From Xiphophorus maculatus (taxonomy: Eukaryota; Chordata; Actinopteri; Cyprinodontiformes; Poeciliidae): a DNA stretch of 64,000 bases. The notes under the pieces were generated by a model. The model had not been told where the DNA came from and searched no databases. It worked only from the letters and a program-made list of their open reading frames with translations. A program made the position numbers and the translations under genes. Positions 1 through 45,800 of the stretch are shown here, in pieces. The stretch lies in contig NC_036446.1 in the NCBI RefSeq assembly GCF_002775205.1, positions 13,330,565 to 13,394,564 of the forward strand, given 5' to 3'. Within the stretch, counting starts at the first letter, position 1, and every line of letters begins with the position of its first letter.

Positions 1-18183
<18,183 letters not shown>

Positions 18184-18660
18184 CCTGCTGCTTTTCCCTG
18201 CTCAAACACTCATACAGACTAACTCAGAGACTTCTGTCTCTGCTTCCTACCCGAACCCACAAAAGTAAATTTAAACAAAAACAACTTTTTAAAAACCTAA
18301 CTAAACTTCTGTTTTGAGCTCTATTTCCCAGCGCGGAAGATTTAAAGATATATCCCGACTCCAGTCCGTAGTGATTCTAAGGCAGCCGGACACTTTTTGA
18401 GCTCTTCTGTGTGAGAGAGATGAAAGCCAGGAAACACGAGTGAGGCAGAAAGTTGAGGCTGAAGCAGGAAGGGCCACGCACAGCGCAGAGACGGCCCACT
18501 TTCTCTAAGCTCATTGGGTTTGTGCCGCGGATGACTCCGGTAGGGAGGTTGAGAGGGGGGGAGGGGTGCTGCGGCCTCAGCTCTGCGCTCTGATTGGCTG
18601 CTCGGGCGGACTCAAGTGATGGAGGAGGAAGAAGGAGGAGCAGAGGAAGGTCAGGGGGAA
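18184..18660 (-). promoter_or_regulatory. hk1 5' UTR / proximal promoter region
   Basis: This GC-richer stretch lies immediately upstream of the hk1 ATG and contrasts with the AT-rich surroundings. Reading toward hk1 it has CCAAT boxes (ATTGG on the plus strand at 18513-18517 and 18593-18597) and a G-rich run at about 18552-18567 that could bind Sp/KLF factors. No clear TATA box was seen, as expected for a housekeeping promoter. The exact transcription start cannot be set from sequence alone. Confidence 0.5.
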
Positions 18661-21600
18661 ACTTTGGTTTTAAGGAAGCTCCGGGCTAAATTCTGGTTAG
18701 CATGTTGTAGTAAGACAATGAATCACCGTATACTGCCGTGTATTACCAGAAGCAGCGTGTAATTCTTTAGTTATTCATCAGCCACCTCCGCAGGGTGTGA
18801 GGAAGTGAGAGGTTCCCTTTAGCTCCCTGCTCATTTACTCTTAAGTTACAATCAAGGTCAAGGAAGGAAGAGAAAAAGTTTTCTTGATAGCGTCACTGCT
18901 GTTTGGGAACAAGGATGCTGATTTAGGTTAGTTTATGCTTCTCCCGTGCATCTGTTTTAGGAGATACAAAGTTCAGGTGGGGCTTTGTGACATTCAGAAG
19001 GTCACTTCAGCAAAAAAGAGAACTAATTACTAAATCTGTCCCTCAAACAATGCAGGAGTATGGGGAAACAGGGTTTTAAAATAGGGTTTTAACTACCCTT
19101 GTGCTTATGTACCCACTGAATGTCAATTCAGTCTTATAAAACAATAACATCAAGTTGATTTTAATTTGTAAAGGGTTTCCTTTCCAAGTATCAGACTTCG
19201 CAGCAATTCCTCCTCTTGAATAAGCATGTTAGGTCAGAGGTCAATTCATGGCATTGAGTTAACTTTGCAGCAATCTCCCAAACTCAGCATGCATATGGCG
19301 ACAATGGAAAGAAAAACATTATTTTAATAGGAGGGAGGAAACCAGCAGAACCATACTCTGAGCAGTATTACTTTAAATTATTAGCACTTTTATTATCATT
19401 ATTATGCCTGCAAACAATACCAAACCTTTTCACTTTGTCAAATAAATAGCATTGTGTGATTGCAATTTATTTCTTTTATTTCCTGCTGGCTTGACTTTTG
19501 TTCTGTATCAATCTGCTGTTGGTCTGATTTATAATTTATGATTTAGTTCACGTGTGCATGACTGCCATTTTGCTTTCCTGTTTCCGCAACAGCTGTTGGC
19601 AAAACATTATTGACGGGTTTTTTCATTGCTTTTCTCTTCGGCATAAATGCAGAATGACCAAAAGAGGAGCACTTACCTGTGCCGAAAGGTGTTTTAATGC
19701 ACCTGCTTTCTACAAGGGAACTGTGGGCCACAATGACTCAGCACTTTATATGGCCACTTTCGGGCTCCATAGTCCTCTGAGACAGACGCTACATCACCTT
19801 CCAAACAAGGACTGTCTGTTCTCTGGACGCGCTCCATAACAAAGGAAAACCAGTGCTTTCCTCATAATGGGGGTTTGTAGTGACTTCCATTTAATGCTGG
19901 TATTCCCAACGCAGCAGTTTGGTTCAGGCTTTGCTTGAGGTTTTTATCATAAAATCAATGCAAAGGAATGACTATGCATCAAAAATGCCAAGAAGTGTTT
20001 GTTTTAAGAAAGCCAGTTCCCTGAAATAAAATTCTCCCACATTTTCTTGCATTTCGAGTCTAACATCTACCTACTACATGTCAGTGACTTTTATTTTCTG
20101 CAGCACCAATTAAAACTCTCCCTGCCAACCTGTCTGGGCTTGTAATCCTAATGCAGGATGTGAAAAGCAGTGAGGGTTATGCAGCTTATGCAATCTTCGT
20201 GTTATGAAAAAAATCGTCGGATTTATGTGCTAATGATCACTTTTTTATGGATCTTACCATTGATCCAAACACCTTCAGCTTGAAAGAAATGTTGCAACAC
20301 AAGCATAAAGCAGCATTTTTGGGAAAATCCTCAAAAGTTTTACCTTTTGGTTTCTTTATATTTACTTAAAAGTTTGAAAAACTATTTGTGAAGAAAGGGA
20401 ACAGAACCATCTTTTGGACTGTTGTTGAGGTTGAGAGAAGTGTTTTGATTACCAATATCCTTATAGAATATAAATAGGATTAATATAAACTAGAATTTCA
20501 CTTCAACAGCTTTTGATCTTAGATTAAATAACAAAGGCAATGTAACGTCTGAATCATGGCTGTCCTGATTATGTTTTCAGCTTCCCTGTGTTCGCTTCTT
20601 CTCTTTCAAATTTTATTTATAACATACTTTTTTATTTTGGTTAACAGAAATCATGAATACAACTATTGTGAGCTGCAAGCCTAAACGAAACAGAAAATTG
20701 GATAAAACGTTGAAAACCTGATTTTAGGAAAATCAAACTCTTTACAAGCATCTTTTCAGCACCTCCTAAACAAATGGAAACTTTTCTGTGATTTTTTTTT
20801 AAGCCGCTACTTTAAAGTCAGAAATAAAAAACAAGCCAAAAACTGGAAAATGATGCTTCTAACCTAAAAGTGAAGGACAACAAACACAGTAACATTCCAC
20901 ACACTTTTGCTTTAAAATTTCCTCCTCTTCAGTATCGTGACTATCTGTTCATTTTCCATACCTTCTTTGAGAAGTTTTCCATGATCCAGCTGTCATCACA
21001 GGAGTGTCTCTCTCTTTCACTGCCCACTCCATACGGGGATCTAACACAAGACTTCAAGCTCATATTATAAAAGAACAAAATTATTCTGACATAGAAATTA
21101 AAGCACTACATCCATTTTATGACCCGGGGGAACCAGCAGCTCAGTTCTGCCTCTCTGCTGGAAACTGTATCTGTTTTTTATGTGCATGTGTGACCGACAG
21201 TGAATGTGTGTCAAAGCTCTTATTGTTGGTTTGAATAGGAAGCAAAGACACATGCACGCATTGTTCTGCACACAAAGGGACTCGGACACCTTGCTCCCTG
21301 AGGAATGACCGATCAGATTGAAAGAAAGAGATCTTAAAGCTGGAGGTGAAATATTTATGAGATGAGGGGAAAATGTTCAGAGTGTGGGGGTTCTGCAGGA
21401 GCTCTGGCTGCAGCATTACTGCAGCGTCATTGCGTGTGTGATTCAGCGGGGAGACAGTAGGTCAGGACAGCGAGGGATTAGCAGGTGTGACGTTGCCCTC
21501 ATCTGGTAACACTCTAACATTTTAATCCCTAGCAGATTAACCACTGTTGCTTTTCATTCTGGCATTTCTTGCTTTGTCTTTCCTCGCTATCTGTATTTTG

Positions 21601-23684
21601 GTGCAATGGATCTTCTTTCGTCTTTACTCAAACACACACTCTTATCTTCAAAAAACTGTTAATCTGTCACTGGTTTGAGTGGATTAGGATACAAATATAG
21701 TATCATCATATCTTTATACTTGGATCATAACACAGCATGTAAACACAATATTAAGACCACCTTGTTCAGTTAATACTTTAATAAAATGGATGAAATTGTG
21801 TGCATTTTCAGATTCTTACAAGCACAGACAGACAAACCAATGGTCACACGGTCTGAGAATCAGCCAAAAAAAGCTGAACAGAGCGTTTGTTGTTGTTATT
21901 GTTGAGAAATCTTGTCGGCAGGATTCCTTTCCTCCTCCTGGTCTTCATCAGTGCTGACCAAACCCCCACACGTTCACAAATGCATAGCGACATAACCACG
22001 ACTTTATCGGATATTCAGTTACACAAGTTTTATTATTTTTCCAGATTTACTCTTACTATTTTTACATTTATGTTATCATAAGAGCAGCCAAATGTAAACT
22101 TAAGTTGCAATATTTAATTTTATGGAGACTTTTTCAGGCTAAGAGTACTAAGTTGCCGTAATTAGATTTTTTTAAACAAATAAAGTGAAATATTGACAAT
22201 TAAGTATCTTAGTGTAGGTTCTGCAATAACATTTTGTCCATTTTAGCTTCCGGATAGCTTACTTATTAATTGTAATTCACTACCTGTTCCTAACATTAAT
22301 GCAAAACTGAGTCTCAAACCAAGAACTGAGGTTTTGAAATAATAAATTTTTAATATCCAGACTCTAGGCAAATTTTAAAATAATACACCACCTTTAAGAA
22401 ATCACAGCTGAATGTTAGAAATAAAATTTTGCACAAGCAGGAGACGTCTTATTGTATAGACTGGAGTTCTCACAGGAAATAGAACAGAATAAAATATACT
22501 TTAAAAATTGCTTATTCATTGACAAGCTACTTTATCTAAGATGTTAAATAGTAATAAAACAAATGTAACCATAAGAGTTTCTAAGTATACATCACCTAAG
22601 AGAGATGTAATTCATCTAACCATATGCTAACCATAGACAGTATGTGAATGTTTATGTGTACTCCTCTTTCTAAAACCCGACATAAACCCTTATATCAGGA
22701 AAACTGAGAGTCTAATCAGTGCACAGCTAACAGAGGCATGTGGTCGCACAGCTGTAGCTTTGACACATTTTCCCACAGCGCTCTGATGATTAGAGACTGG
22801 AGAGCTCTGCTTGGAGGAACAGAACAGCCAAATACGAGTTCAAAACAAAGTTAAATTCTTATATTTACAGCAATTCTTGCAAAAGAAAACTATTTAGTCA
22901 AGTCAAAGCCAACAAATGTAATTTTGCTGGAATTAAACCAACACAAGAGAAGTAGATAACTGTGAAGAGAAAGGGAATTATACATGGTTCTTCTACAGTT
23001 TTACAACAAAAAATCTGAAAACTGTGATTTGTGTATATATTTAATCTTCCTTAATCAGATAATCCTAAATAAAATCTTCTGACTCCCTTAAGAAGTCATG
23101 AAATTAAATAACATCCAAACAGAGGTACAACAGGTTAAAAACCAAAGCCTTACAAGGGCCTAAACATGTCCTATATCGAAATCCATTTGAAAATATTTCC
23201 AAGATTTGAAAACTGATCTTTATATATGTAGTCCGCCAATTGTTACTTTGCACAATTCAGATTTCTTTCTGAGAATCCTCTGAAAACAATTTGTCCTTTT
23301 CCTTCCACTTCACAATGATTCACTTCTTTCTGAACTTCTAAATCCTAATCATTTAGAAATGTATAGATTTATAGAATGACAAGAAATTAAAAACGTGATC
23401 ACTGCATGTGTTTATTATAAACAAACCTCACGTTGAACCATAAAAAGAGAAGAGAAACAGTTTTCACAAGTTGGAGGAGAAGCAAATCTAACCTGTGGCA
23501 GGGCATGCTGACTATTTACTGTATATAAGGTCCCTTAATATAATAAAAGTTACCAGACAGTCACTCTTATATGTAAAAATCCCCTAATTTAGGTGTAGTT
23601 CTATTAACATTGAAAGTTATTTGCACTTTTTCTCTCTTCTGTGTTGTTTCTGGGGAAAGTGTTATCATTTCCTGTCCTGTACGG
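18661..23684. other. Intergenic region between hkdc1 stop and hk1 promoter
   Basis: About 5 kb of AT-rich DNA with no supported gene; short open frames on both strands lack homology and codon structure. It should contain the hkdc1 3' UTR: a TTTATT on the plus strand near 23410 gives AATAAA on the gene strand about 275 bases past the hkdc1 stop. It also contains distal regulatory sequence of hk1. No clear transposon ends were recognised between 19 and 23 kb. Confidence 0.6.
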
Positions 23685-38371
<14,687 letters not shown>

Positions 38372-39894
38372 CTTTACGGTCCAAACAGGAAGAACAGAAA
38401 CTGAGGGCTCGTTTGTGCACCTGTCAGAGCGCAGAGAGAGAAACTGAAATGACTAAAATACAGAAATCTGTTCAATGTTATCTCTACACATTCTGAGTCG
38501 TGATCAACCTCTGCACCAACTCAATGATTAACAAGCCAATCCCCCCCATCGTCATCACACGTAGTCCATCCCTCCTGTAGTTTCACTGAGTCATAATGGA
38601 GTAAAGTTTATTAGTGCATTGTTTTCACCTGTTAGATGCAACTTTATTAAATTTTAAAGAGCGATTTCTCTCATTTTTCTCAGAATATCATTTAAAATAT
38701 ATAAAAAATGAGTGAAATAACATGGATTGATGATAGATTCATATTGAGATATCCTAGAAAAATGCAAATATTTTAAAAATATTTTTATTGGCAAATATCT
38801 GCTTATATGTACAGACATGAAAAATACTGAATTTCACCTTTACAATGAAACAAAGTCTCTCATTATTTTAGCTCAAACCAATCTGCAGTGATGAATAAAC
38901 CAAACGGGGAAATTCACATATCAAAGGTAACAACTTCTATGCCACTGATTTCTCGCTTTCCAACAAAATCCTTCCTTAGCTACACAGGAAAGTTTGTTTT
39001 CTGGGATTTTAGGTTATTCAGGTTGCAAAATTAACTCAACAGCTGGGAGTTAACCGGAGTTATTTGAGTTCACCCATTTGTAGCGAATATTAAGCGAATA
39101 AATACTGTGGAAATATTCAACAGCCCATAAATATCCACGACTCTTGACCCGGTACAAATGTCCAGATGCAAAACCTGCTGTTGTGTCCATCCACAGTCAG
39201 TCCTGATTCAGAGTTCCCACATATCGTTAATGTATAAATCCCAGCGTTTTCCAGACTCAACTTCCCAGAATTCCCAGTTCTACTTGCACTTCAAAAACTA
39301 AATCTAACCAAGTATTTTTGTCTAGTTTCTAAAGCTAATGACTGAGCACACTTAAAATAAGACAAACTAACTTAAAAGTACGTTTTCAGCAAGATATAGA
39401 GGCTTTATAAAAATAAATACATATCTGTTGGCAGATAACATATAACAAGGAAAAATAATCTGCAAATGAAACTAAAACTTTTTCATCAATAATAAGGAAT
39501 TATTTACTTACAACAAGCCTCTATTTCTTGCTAAAAAGTCACTTGTAAGTTAGTTTTGTCTTTTTTCAAGTCTACTGAGATATTTGGACTGGAAACTAGA
39601 CCAAAATACTTCATCTAGTATGTTTCTGCAGTGTAAGTCCAAATGACACAAAGAAACAAAATGAAAGGACGACATGAAAGGAAAGACGGAAATGAACGAA
39701 AAGTTCTATCAAAGACAGATAGAAGAAAATAAAGTACGGAAAGAAAGAAGGAAATAAAGAACAAATGAATCTGGGAATGAAGTCTGGTTTTGCAGGTATT
39801 TTTCTTGGAAAAAAACTTGGAACTGCCATATTTTCATCTCCATTAGCGGTAATTCATGATTAGCAACCGCTAACTTTTAACAGTTCTGAGTCTT
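38372..39894. other. Intergenic: supv3l1 3' flank and hkdc1 promoter
   Basis: About 1.5 kb between the supv3l1 stop and the hkdc1 start codon. It must hold the supv3l1 3' UTR and the hkdc1 promoter. No CpG-rich core, TATA box or transposon end was recognised. Confidence 0.55.
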
Positions 39895-42800
39895 TTATTT
39901 CTTGTTCTTTCTTTTCCCTTTGATGCTCTTGTTATTAAGCTCTTCGCCGAGTAAACTTTGACCCCCGCCTTCCTGCCTCAGGCTCTTCGACCACTCCCTC
40001 TGCAGCTGTTTGAGCAGATCAGGAGTCAACAGTCCGTCTTTCACCAGGCGGCTCGCCAGAGATTTCTCCATCGTCCCTGCCGAGCTTCTCTGACCTCTGC
40101 TTCTGCTTCTGCTGCCGGCAGCAGCTGCAGCGTTTTGCTCCGGCGGGTCGCTGAGGTTCGGGTCACTGGCTCGGATCAGACGGGTGATGTTTCGGACGCC
40201 CTGCTGGATGATGTTGTCCAGTTCCTGCTGGATTCCCCGGATGGCGGCCGTATCTGGAAACATATCCATGAAACGGTAGCTACGGAAAACCAGAGAAAGG
40301 GTTAGAGCTGTGAGCGTTCAGAAACTAAATCCAGGCAGAGAAACCCGTGTGAAGAAGGTGCATCACCTTAACCAGAGGTACAGATCCAGAACGTCATGCA
40401 CAGCTTCTAGGTGGACCAGGTCCTTGATGTTTCTGGGTGCAGCCAGAGGCCAGCCGATGTGGCGGCAGACCCAGTCAAACGTCAAAGGCTCGTCTCGACT
40501 AAACTGACGCGCAAACTGCAACGTTTACAAGGTTTGAGTGAGAAAGGCAAAGCTGTGCAGGACAGTGAAGCTCATCAAAGATGCAGTTTGTTCTTTTCAA
40601 CAGGAAGTTATGAAATTATTCTGCGCTGATTGGTAATAACACAGCAGCAACAATGCTCTAAATCCCAAAGGTTGAATCAAGACTTTTATTTTGGAGATTT
40701 GTCTGGATGATATGACCATAAACTTTTAGCACTGCGACTATAAAAACACTTACTTTACAACCTCCAGTTTAATATTCCTCAATAAACCATCATGAATCTG
40801 ATCCATTCCTCCTGTGCGAAGCTTTTCCTCTTACCTTTAAGAAGGACGTGCAGACAAAAGGCTGCTTTTTATTAATGGGTGCAGTGCAGAAGACGTAGCG
40901 CGACCTCAGGTTGAGTGGAATATGTTGAATCATGTCAGCCAGAAACTTGAAGTCGTCGATGTTGCAAACAAAATACAGACCGTCCACCTGAGAGAGGCTG
41001 ACGAATATGTCCTGAAAAACAAGGACACAAAACAAAACTGTGTTAAAGCATCGAGGAACTATTTCCTTAGCATTGATCAGAACTTATAACAGGTTTTTTT
41101 TTTTTTTTACCAGGTTGAATAATTTTACATGATCAATCTTGAACAAATGTTTTGCTAAATCCCAATTACTTTGCTTTTAATGAATATAGATTTGTTATTT
41201 GAAAAGTTTATTTCCAGTACTGCAGAACTTGATAAAACAGAACCTGATAAAACTGTCTAGTTTTGTTTTTAACCAGAGCAGGTCTAAGCAATTTGGAAAC
41301 AAAAAGTAAAACTTCAAGCTTCTTATTTACATTTGAAAGCAGCTGCTGTTGGCAATATATTGACACCTAGTGGGACGAAGTGGAAATTGCAACCACTTGA
41401 ACACTTGGCAAATTATATATATTTTAGCTTCTGAACTCTATATTTTATTGCTTAAATTATAGGTGATTTTATATTTTGAGCAGCACTTTGAGTAACCATA
41501 GCCATTTTTAAAGGGCTACAGGAACGACTCTGACTTGATCTAAAAATGTTGGATTTGTGGCACCTGTGTTGTTTTACCTGAGTTTTTGTTTTGTTTTTAT
41601 ATTTTGAAGACCTGCGTCTGGTTCTGACAGATCCAGTTTACCCTTCCAGTAATAGGTCTCACTTAAATGTTTTATTGGTTTTTAATAGAGACAAACGGAT
41701 CACGCTTCTTAAGATCGACTGTGATTTTTATTAACCTCTCAAATAACTTTAACACTTGGAAACAATGCAGCCAAAAAAAAACATCCTCTTTTTTGGGTTA
41801 AAGTAACGTTTATTTGATTTTTTATTAAACCCCCCCAAAAAAAGAGAATTAAAGACCAGGTTATTGTTTGCAGAACAAAGACGGTTGGAGTTTATAGTTT
41901 GATGCATTTTAAAGAAAAAGGAAAATAAATGTGAATTATTTTAGTATTAGACCTGGTAGAATTGTAGCTATTTAGAGAAAACTAAGAGAAACTGCAGCTA
42001 ATAAAATACTATAATACTTCTGTGATTAGTTTAACCTCTCAAATATCAAAAGAAGTAGAAGTGAGAGCAGGACTGGGTACACTGCTTTACTCACTACAAG
42101 GTTGGAGAGTGTAGCATCAGGGAGCTGATAGGCAAACATTTCTATCTGCTCTGCAGTGGGATGGAGACCTGCAGTCTGAGAAAAACAAAGTTTTAAAACA
42201 TGGAGTCACGGTGTGATGCACTCTGACCCTACTGTTGGTGAGACCGGTGAGTGTGTGTGAAATAACCACCTCTATGGGATCAACAGAATGGCTGAGGATT
42301 TCCTTCAGGACAGGCAGGTCGTCTCGGTGCATGGTCGTGACCTCTCCCTCTTTAAATACGGAGGAAAATCTGCAACAGAGAGAAAACAGACAGTAAGTTC
42401 ATCCCGGCAAAAAGGGGAGGCATTTTCCAGATGTCCAAAATGAGGAAATAGTCAAACAGAAGCGAAACGGACCTCCCTGCTCGACCTGCAATCTGCAGCG
42501 CCTGCGATGTGCTGATGGTCTCCATCTGCTTCTCTCCTTTCTCATTAATGTTGGGCTTCACCAGGGAGTTAAAGATGATACGTCTTATACTCCTGGACAG
42601 CATCGAAGGAGGATAAACAGGCAAAACAAAAAAAAGTAAGGTGATTTGCTTTCCTTACTTTGACTCCAGTTGTTGATTTTGTCTAAATATGTGTTTAAAC
42701 TGCACATAAATACAAATCAACTGTATTTAAATAGATCACAAACACTTCAGATGGTATAATTGAAATTCCCTTTGGTTTCCTGCAAGCAATTTTCTGTTTG

Positions 42801-45800
42801 CATTAAAAAAATGGTTCAAAACTGACTATATGTCACTTACAGGTTGAGGCCCATGCCGATAGCATCTGTAGCAACCAGGATCTTACAGGGGTCGTCAGGG
42901 TCATTGAACTTCTTGGCCTGCGACAGTTTAGTGCCTGCAGTTCACAGGAAAGTTCATAAACATGTGGCATGTAATAATAATAGTAACATTAAACAAACAA
43001 ATCAGAAAACAGAAAAATAAAATGTAATTGTAGGAGTAAGAATACCACTGATTTCTACAAGCATACATGACTTCTTTAAAGATAATTTTGTATATTTCAA
43101 ACATTTTTAAGCTGTTTTGAAACTTTACATCTCTGAACTGATTACCTTTTTAAAGTCTGATACAGAAAATTACTATTTTATTACTTCATCACATTAAATA
43201 AAGTATTCACAGGGTTTTAAAGGATTAATTAGCTCAATACAATCTGAAATAAACCTTATTTTCACATTCAATTCTTCAATAAGGATGCCAGCATTCAACA
43301 TAAATTAATGCATGTTTGTGTATTTTTGATCCATCTTAGAGGAAGTATTTTATAACTTGAAATCACACAAGGCTTTCTGTAATATTTAAAGGCTTAGAAT
43401 CTAAAACAACACTGGTTATCTGTCATATTTTTATTTTCAACATGCTAGAAAGAAAAAAGTATAAAAATGACCAACAAATAGCGTGCCAAAAATGAGGAAG
43501 TTATTTGGTAATTTATTTTATATCCACAGACAAATACACAGACAAGTCCGACACATGACTTTTTAAACATTTAAACACTAGCTAACATGTGAACAAATTA
43601 AATTTATGTTTTCTTCTAGACAGATGGATATCGACCAGCTTATATGTACCTCATAACACACTCACCTGGAGGTAAACTACCATAAATTACGGCACATTCC
43701 TGCCCTCTGGCCTCGATCTGTCGGTTTAAAGAGTAGATGTCGTTTTTACTGAAGCACACGATACAGTCTCCTGGTCTCAGGTTGTCCAACGTCTCCACAG
43801 CGTGATCCAGGACTGAGAACGGAGTCAGGCGTTTGTAGGTGTGGACCTGCGGAGAGACGGGACGGCGTGAAAGAAGGGTCAGGCGGCGAAACCGACACCG
43901 ACGGGTTAAAACCAGCGTCAGGAAGTAAGGCTGGACGATGCGGCTGGAAAACGTATCACAATACAGGTGTTTCATACCAGTTTATTGGCAATGCTGATAA
44001 TTAATGATTCACTTTTTTTATTTTAAATATCTGAAATAGTGCCAAACTAGTGCTGCGACCGTTCTTCTTTTCACTCCACAGTTGTTTTTTAAATTTTTAA
44101 GCAGTTATGAGGCGCAGTGGCTGAACTTAAACTGCTTCTGCGGCAGTTACTCAAGCTGTTGCTAGGTAACCAAAGTTGAGGTGGGGGACTTGAAACTTCT
44201 TTTTACCCAGTAGGTTGTTGCTAGGTAACCACAGTGAGTGAGCTGATTCTGCCAACCTTTTTTTTTTTTTTTTAACTTTATTTCAAACAAACAACATAGA
44301 GGATCTTTAACACAATGACAAATATTACACTACTATGATAAAAACAAAGAATAACCATAGACATTGACAATGCTGGTGTTAAGGTATTGCAATTTTCAAA
44401 GTAAAATAAATAAACTAAAAAAACAAAAGTGAAATAAATATATAAATAAATTGGTGAAATAAAACAATGTGTACCTTTTTGTGTATACCATTTTCTGTCC
44501 CTGAGAGGTTCAGCAGCTAAAGGTTTCCACAGCCTACATCCCCCAGAATGCTATTCTACATATTGAATATTCTATCAAATACACTATCGATTGATATTGA
44601 TCACTATATCACAACATATTTATATTGTTATTGATTTATTGTCAGGAAGTTTCCCTTTCAGTCTCACCTCCACCTCCTCTCCGGTGGTATACATCAACTC
44701 CCGGATGAAGTCCACAGCTGCTGCTTCTCCACACACGTGGATCTCCTCGGCACACAAACCTACACAAACAAAAATTCAAAATACTTTACTGATCCCAAAG
44801 GGAACTTAAACAACAGAGGGTGACCAGACACAAATCACAGCATGAGAGAGAGAGATTAGAAATGTTTAGCTTGTGTTTAAATGTTGCAAACCGAGTAGAG
44901 CTCTGGTCCACGCCCAGCCTCTGGAGGGATCTCTGATCATCTGAATTTCATCGATTACAGCCACCTCATCTACAGATGCACACAGAGCAGAAAATAAGAC
45001 ATTATTTAAAGGTTAGTCCATAGTTAGAAACAATGTTTACAGATATAATTACATCGGCCCAAGGGAAACCAGACACTATAAGCTCAATATTAATAATTTA
45101 ATAAAAGAAAAATATAAATTACTTTCATTTTATAATTTTTCCTTACTTGTTTAAGGTTAAAAGACAGAAATCAATTTTTTTTTCCCCCAGTCATAGAAGA
45201 AAATAAAAGGAGAACAAAAATCCTAACAGTTAAGTAATAATAATCAAACAACAAATCATCACATTCTCCTTCAACACCTACTTACAGGGTGTGTTGACGC
45301 TGCACATCTCGATGGTGCACGCCACGTGTCCAGCTGCTCGGCCCTCTGGGTCTACGAAGGTCCGCTCCTCCCCGGTAACCAGGTCACACGGTACACCCTG
45401 CAGCACAGACACACAACCCAACATGAACAGCCGTTAATATCAAATGTCACCATCAGAATATGGAAACGCGTACAAAGGAAGCAGAAATATTCTTTGGAGA
45501 CACTTTAGTTGTCGTGCAAGCTTTAAAATTCAACCTGTGAAACTTCCTTGAACAAGTTAAAATCGAATAAAACAAGTTAGCAGACAAAACCTAGACACTC
45601 CGGTTGGGATGCTAGGTAACAGGGTTGGGCGCGGCCAGGGTTGCTAGGTAACGAGACAGCGCCTGCTGATTATTTATGTCTTTATATTGGGAAAGATTTT
45701 TAAATGGCTCATTCTCTAGACACCAAAAGACATTAACTTATTGTCAGAAAATAATTGAGTGTTTTTTTAAGTGCTTGGACTCTTTCTAGAGGCATAGAGA

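Noticed and set aside
39958..40305. 115-codon plus-strand frame
   Set aside because: Antisense shadow of the last supv3l1 exon.
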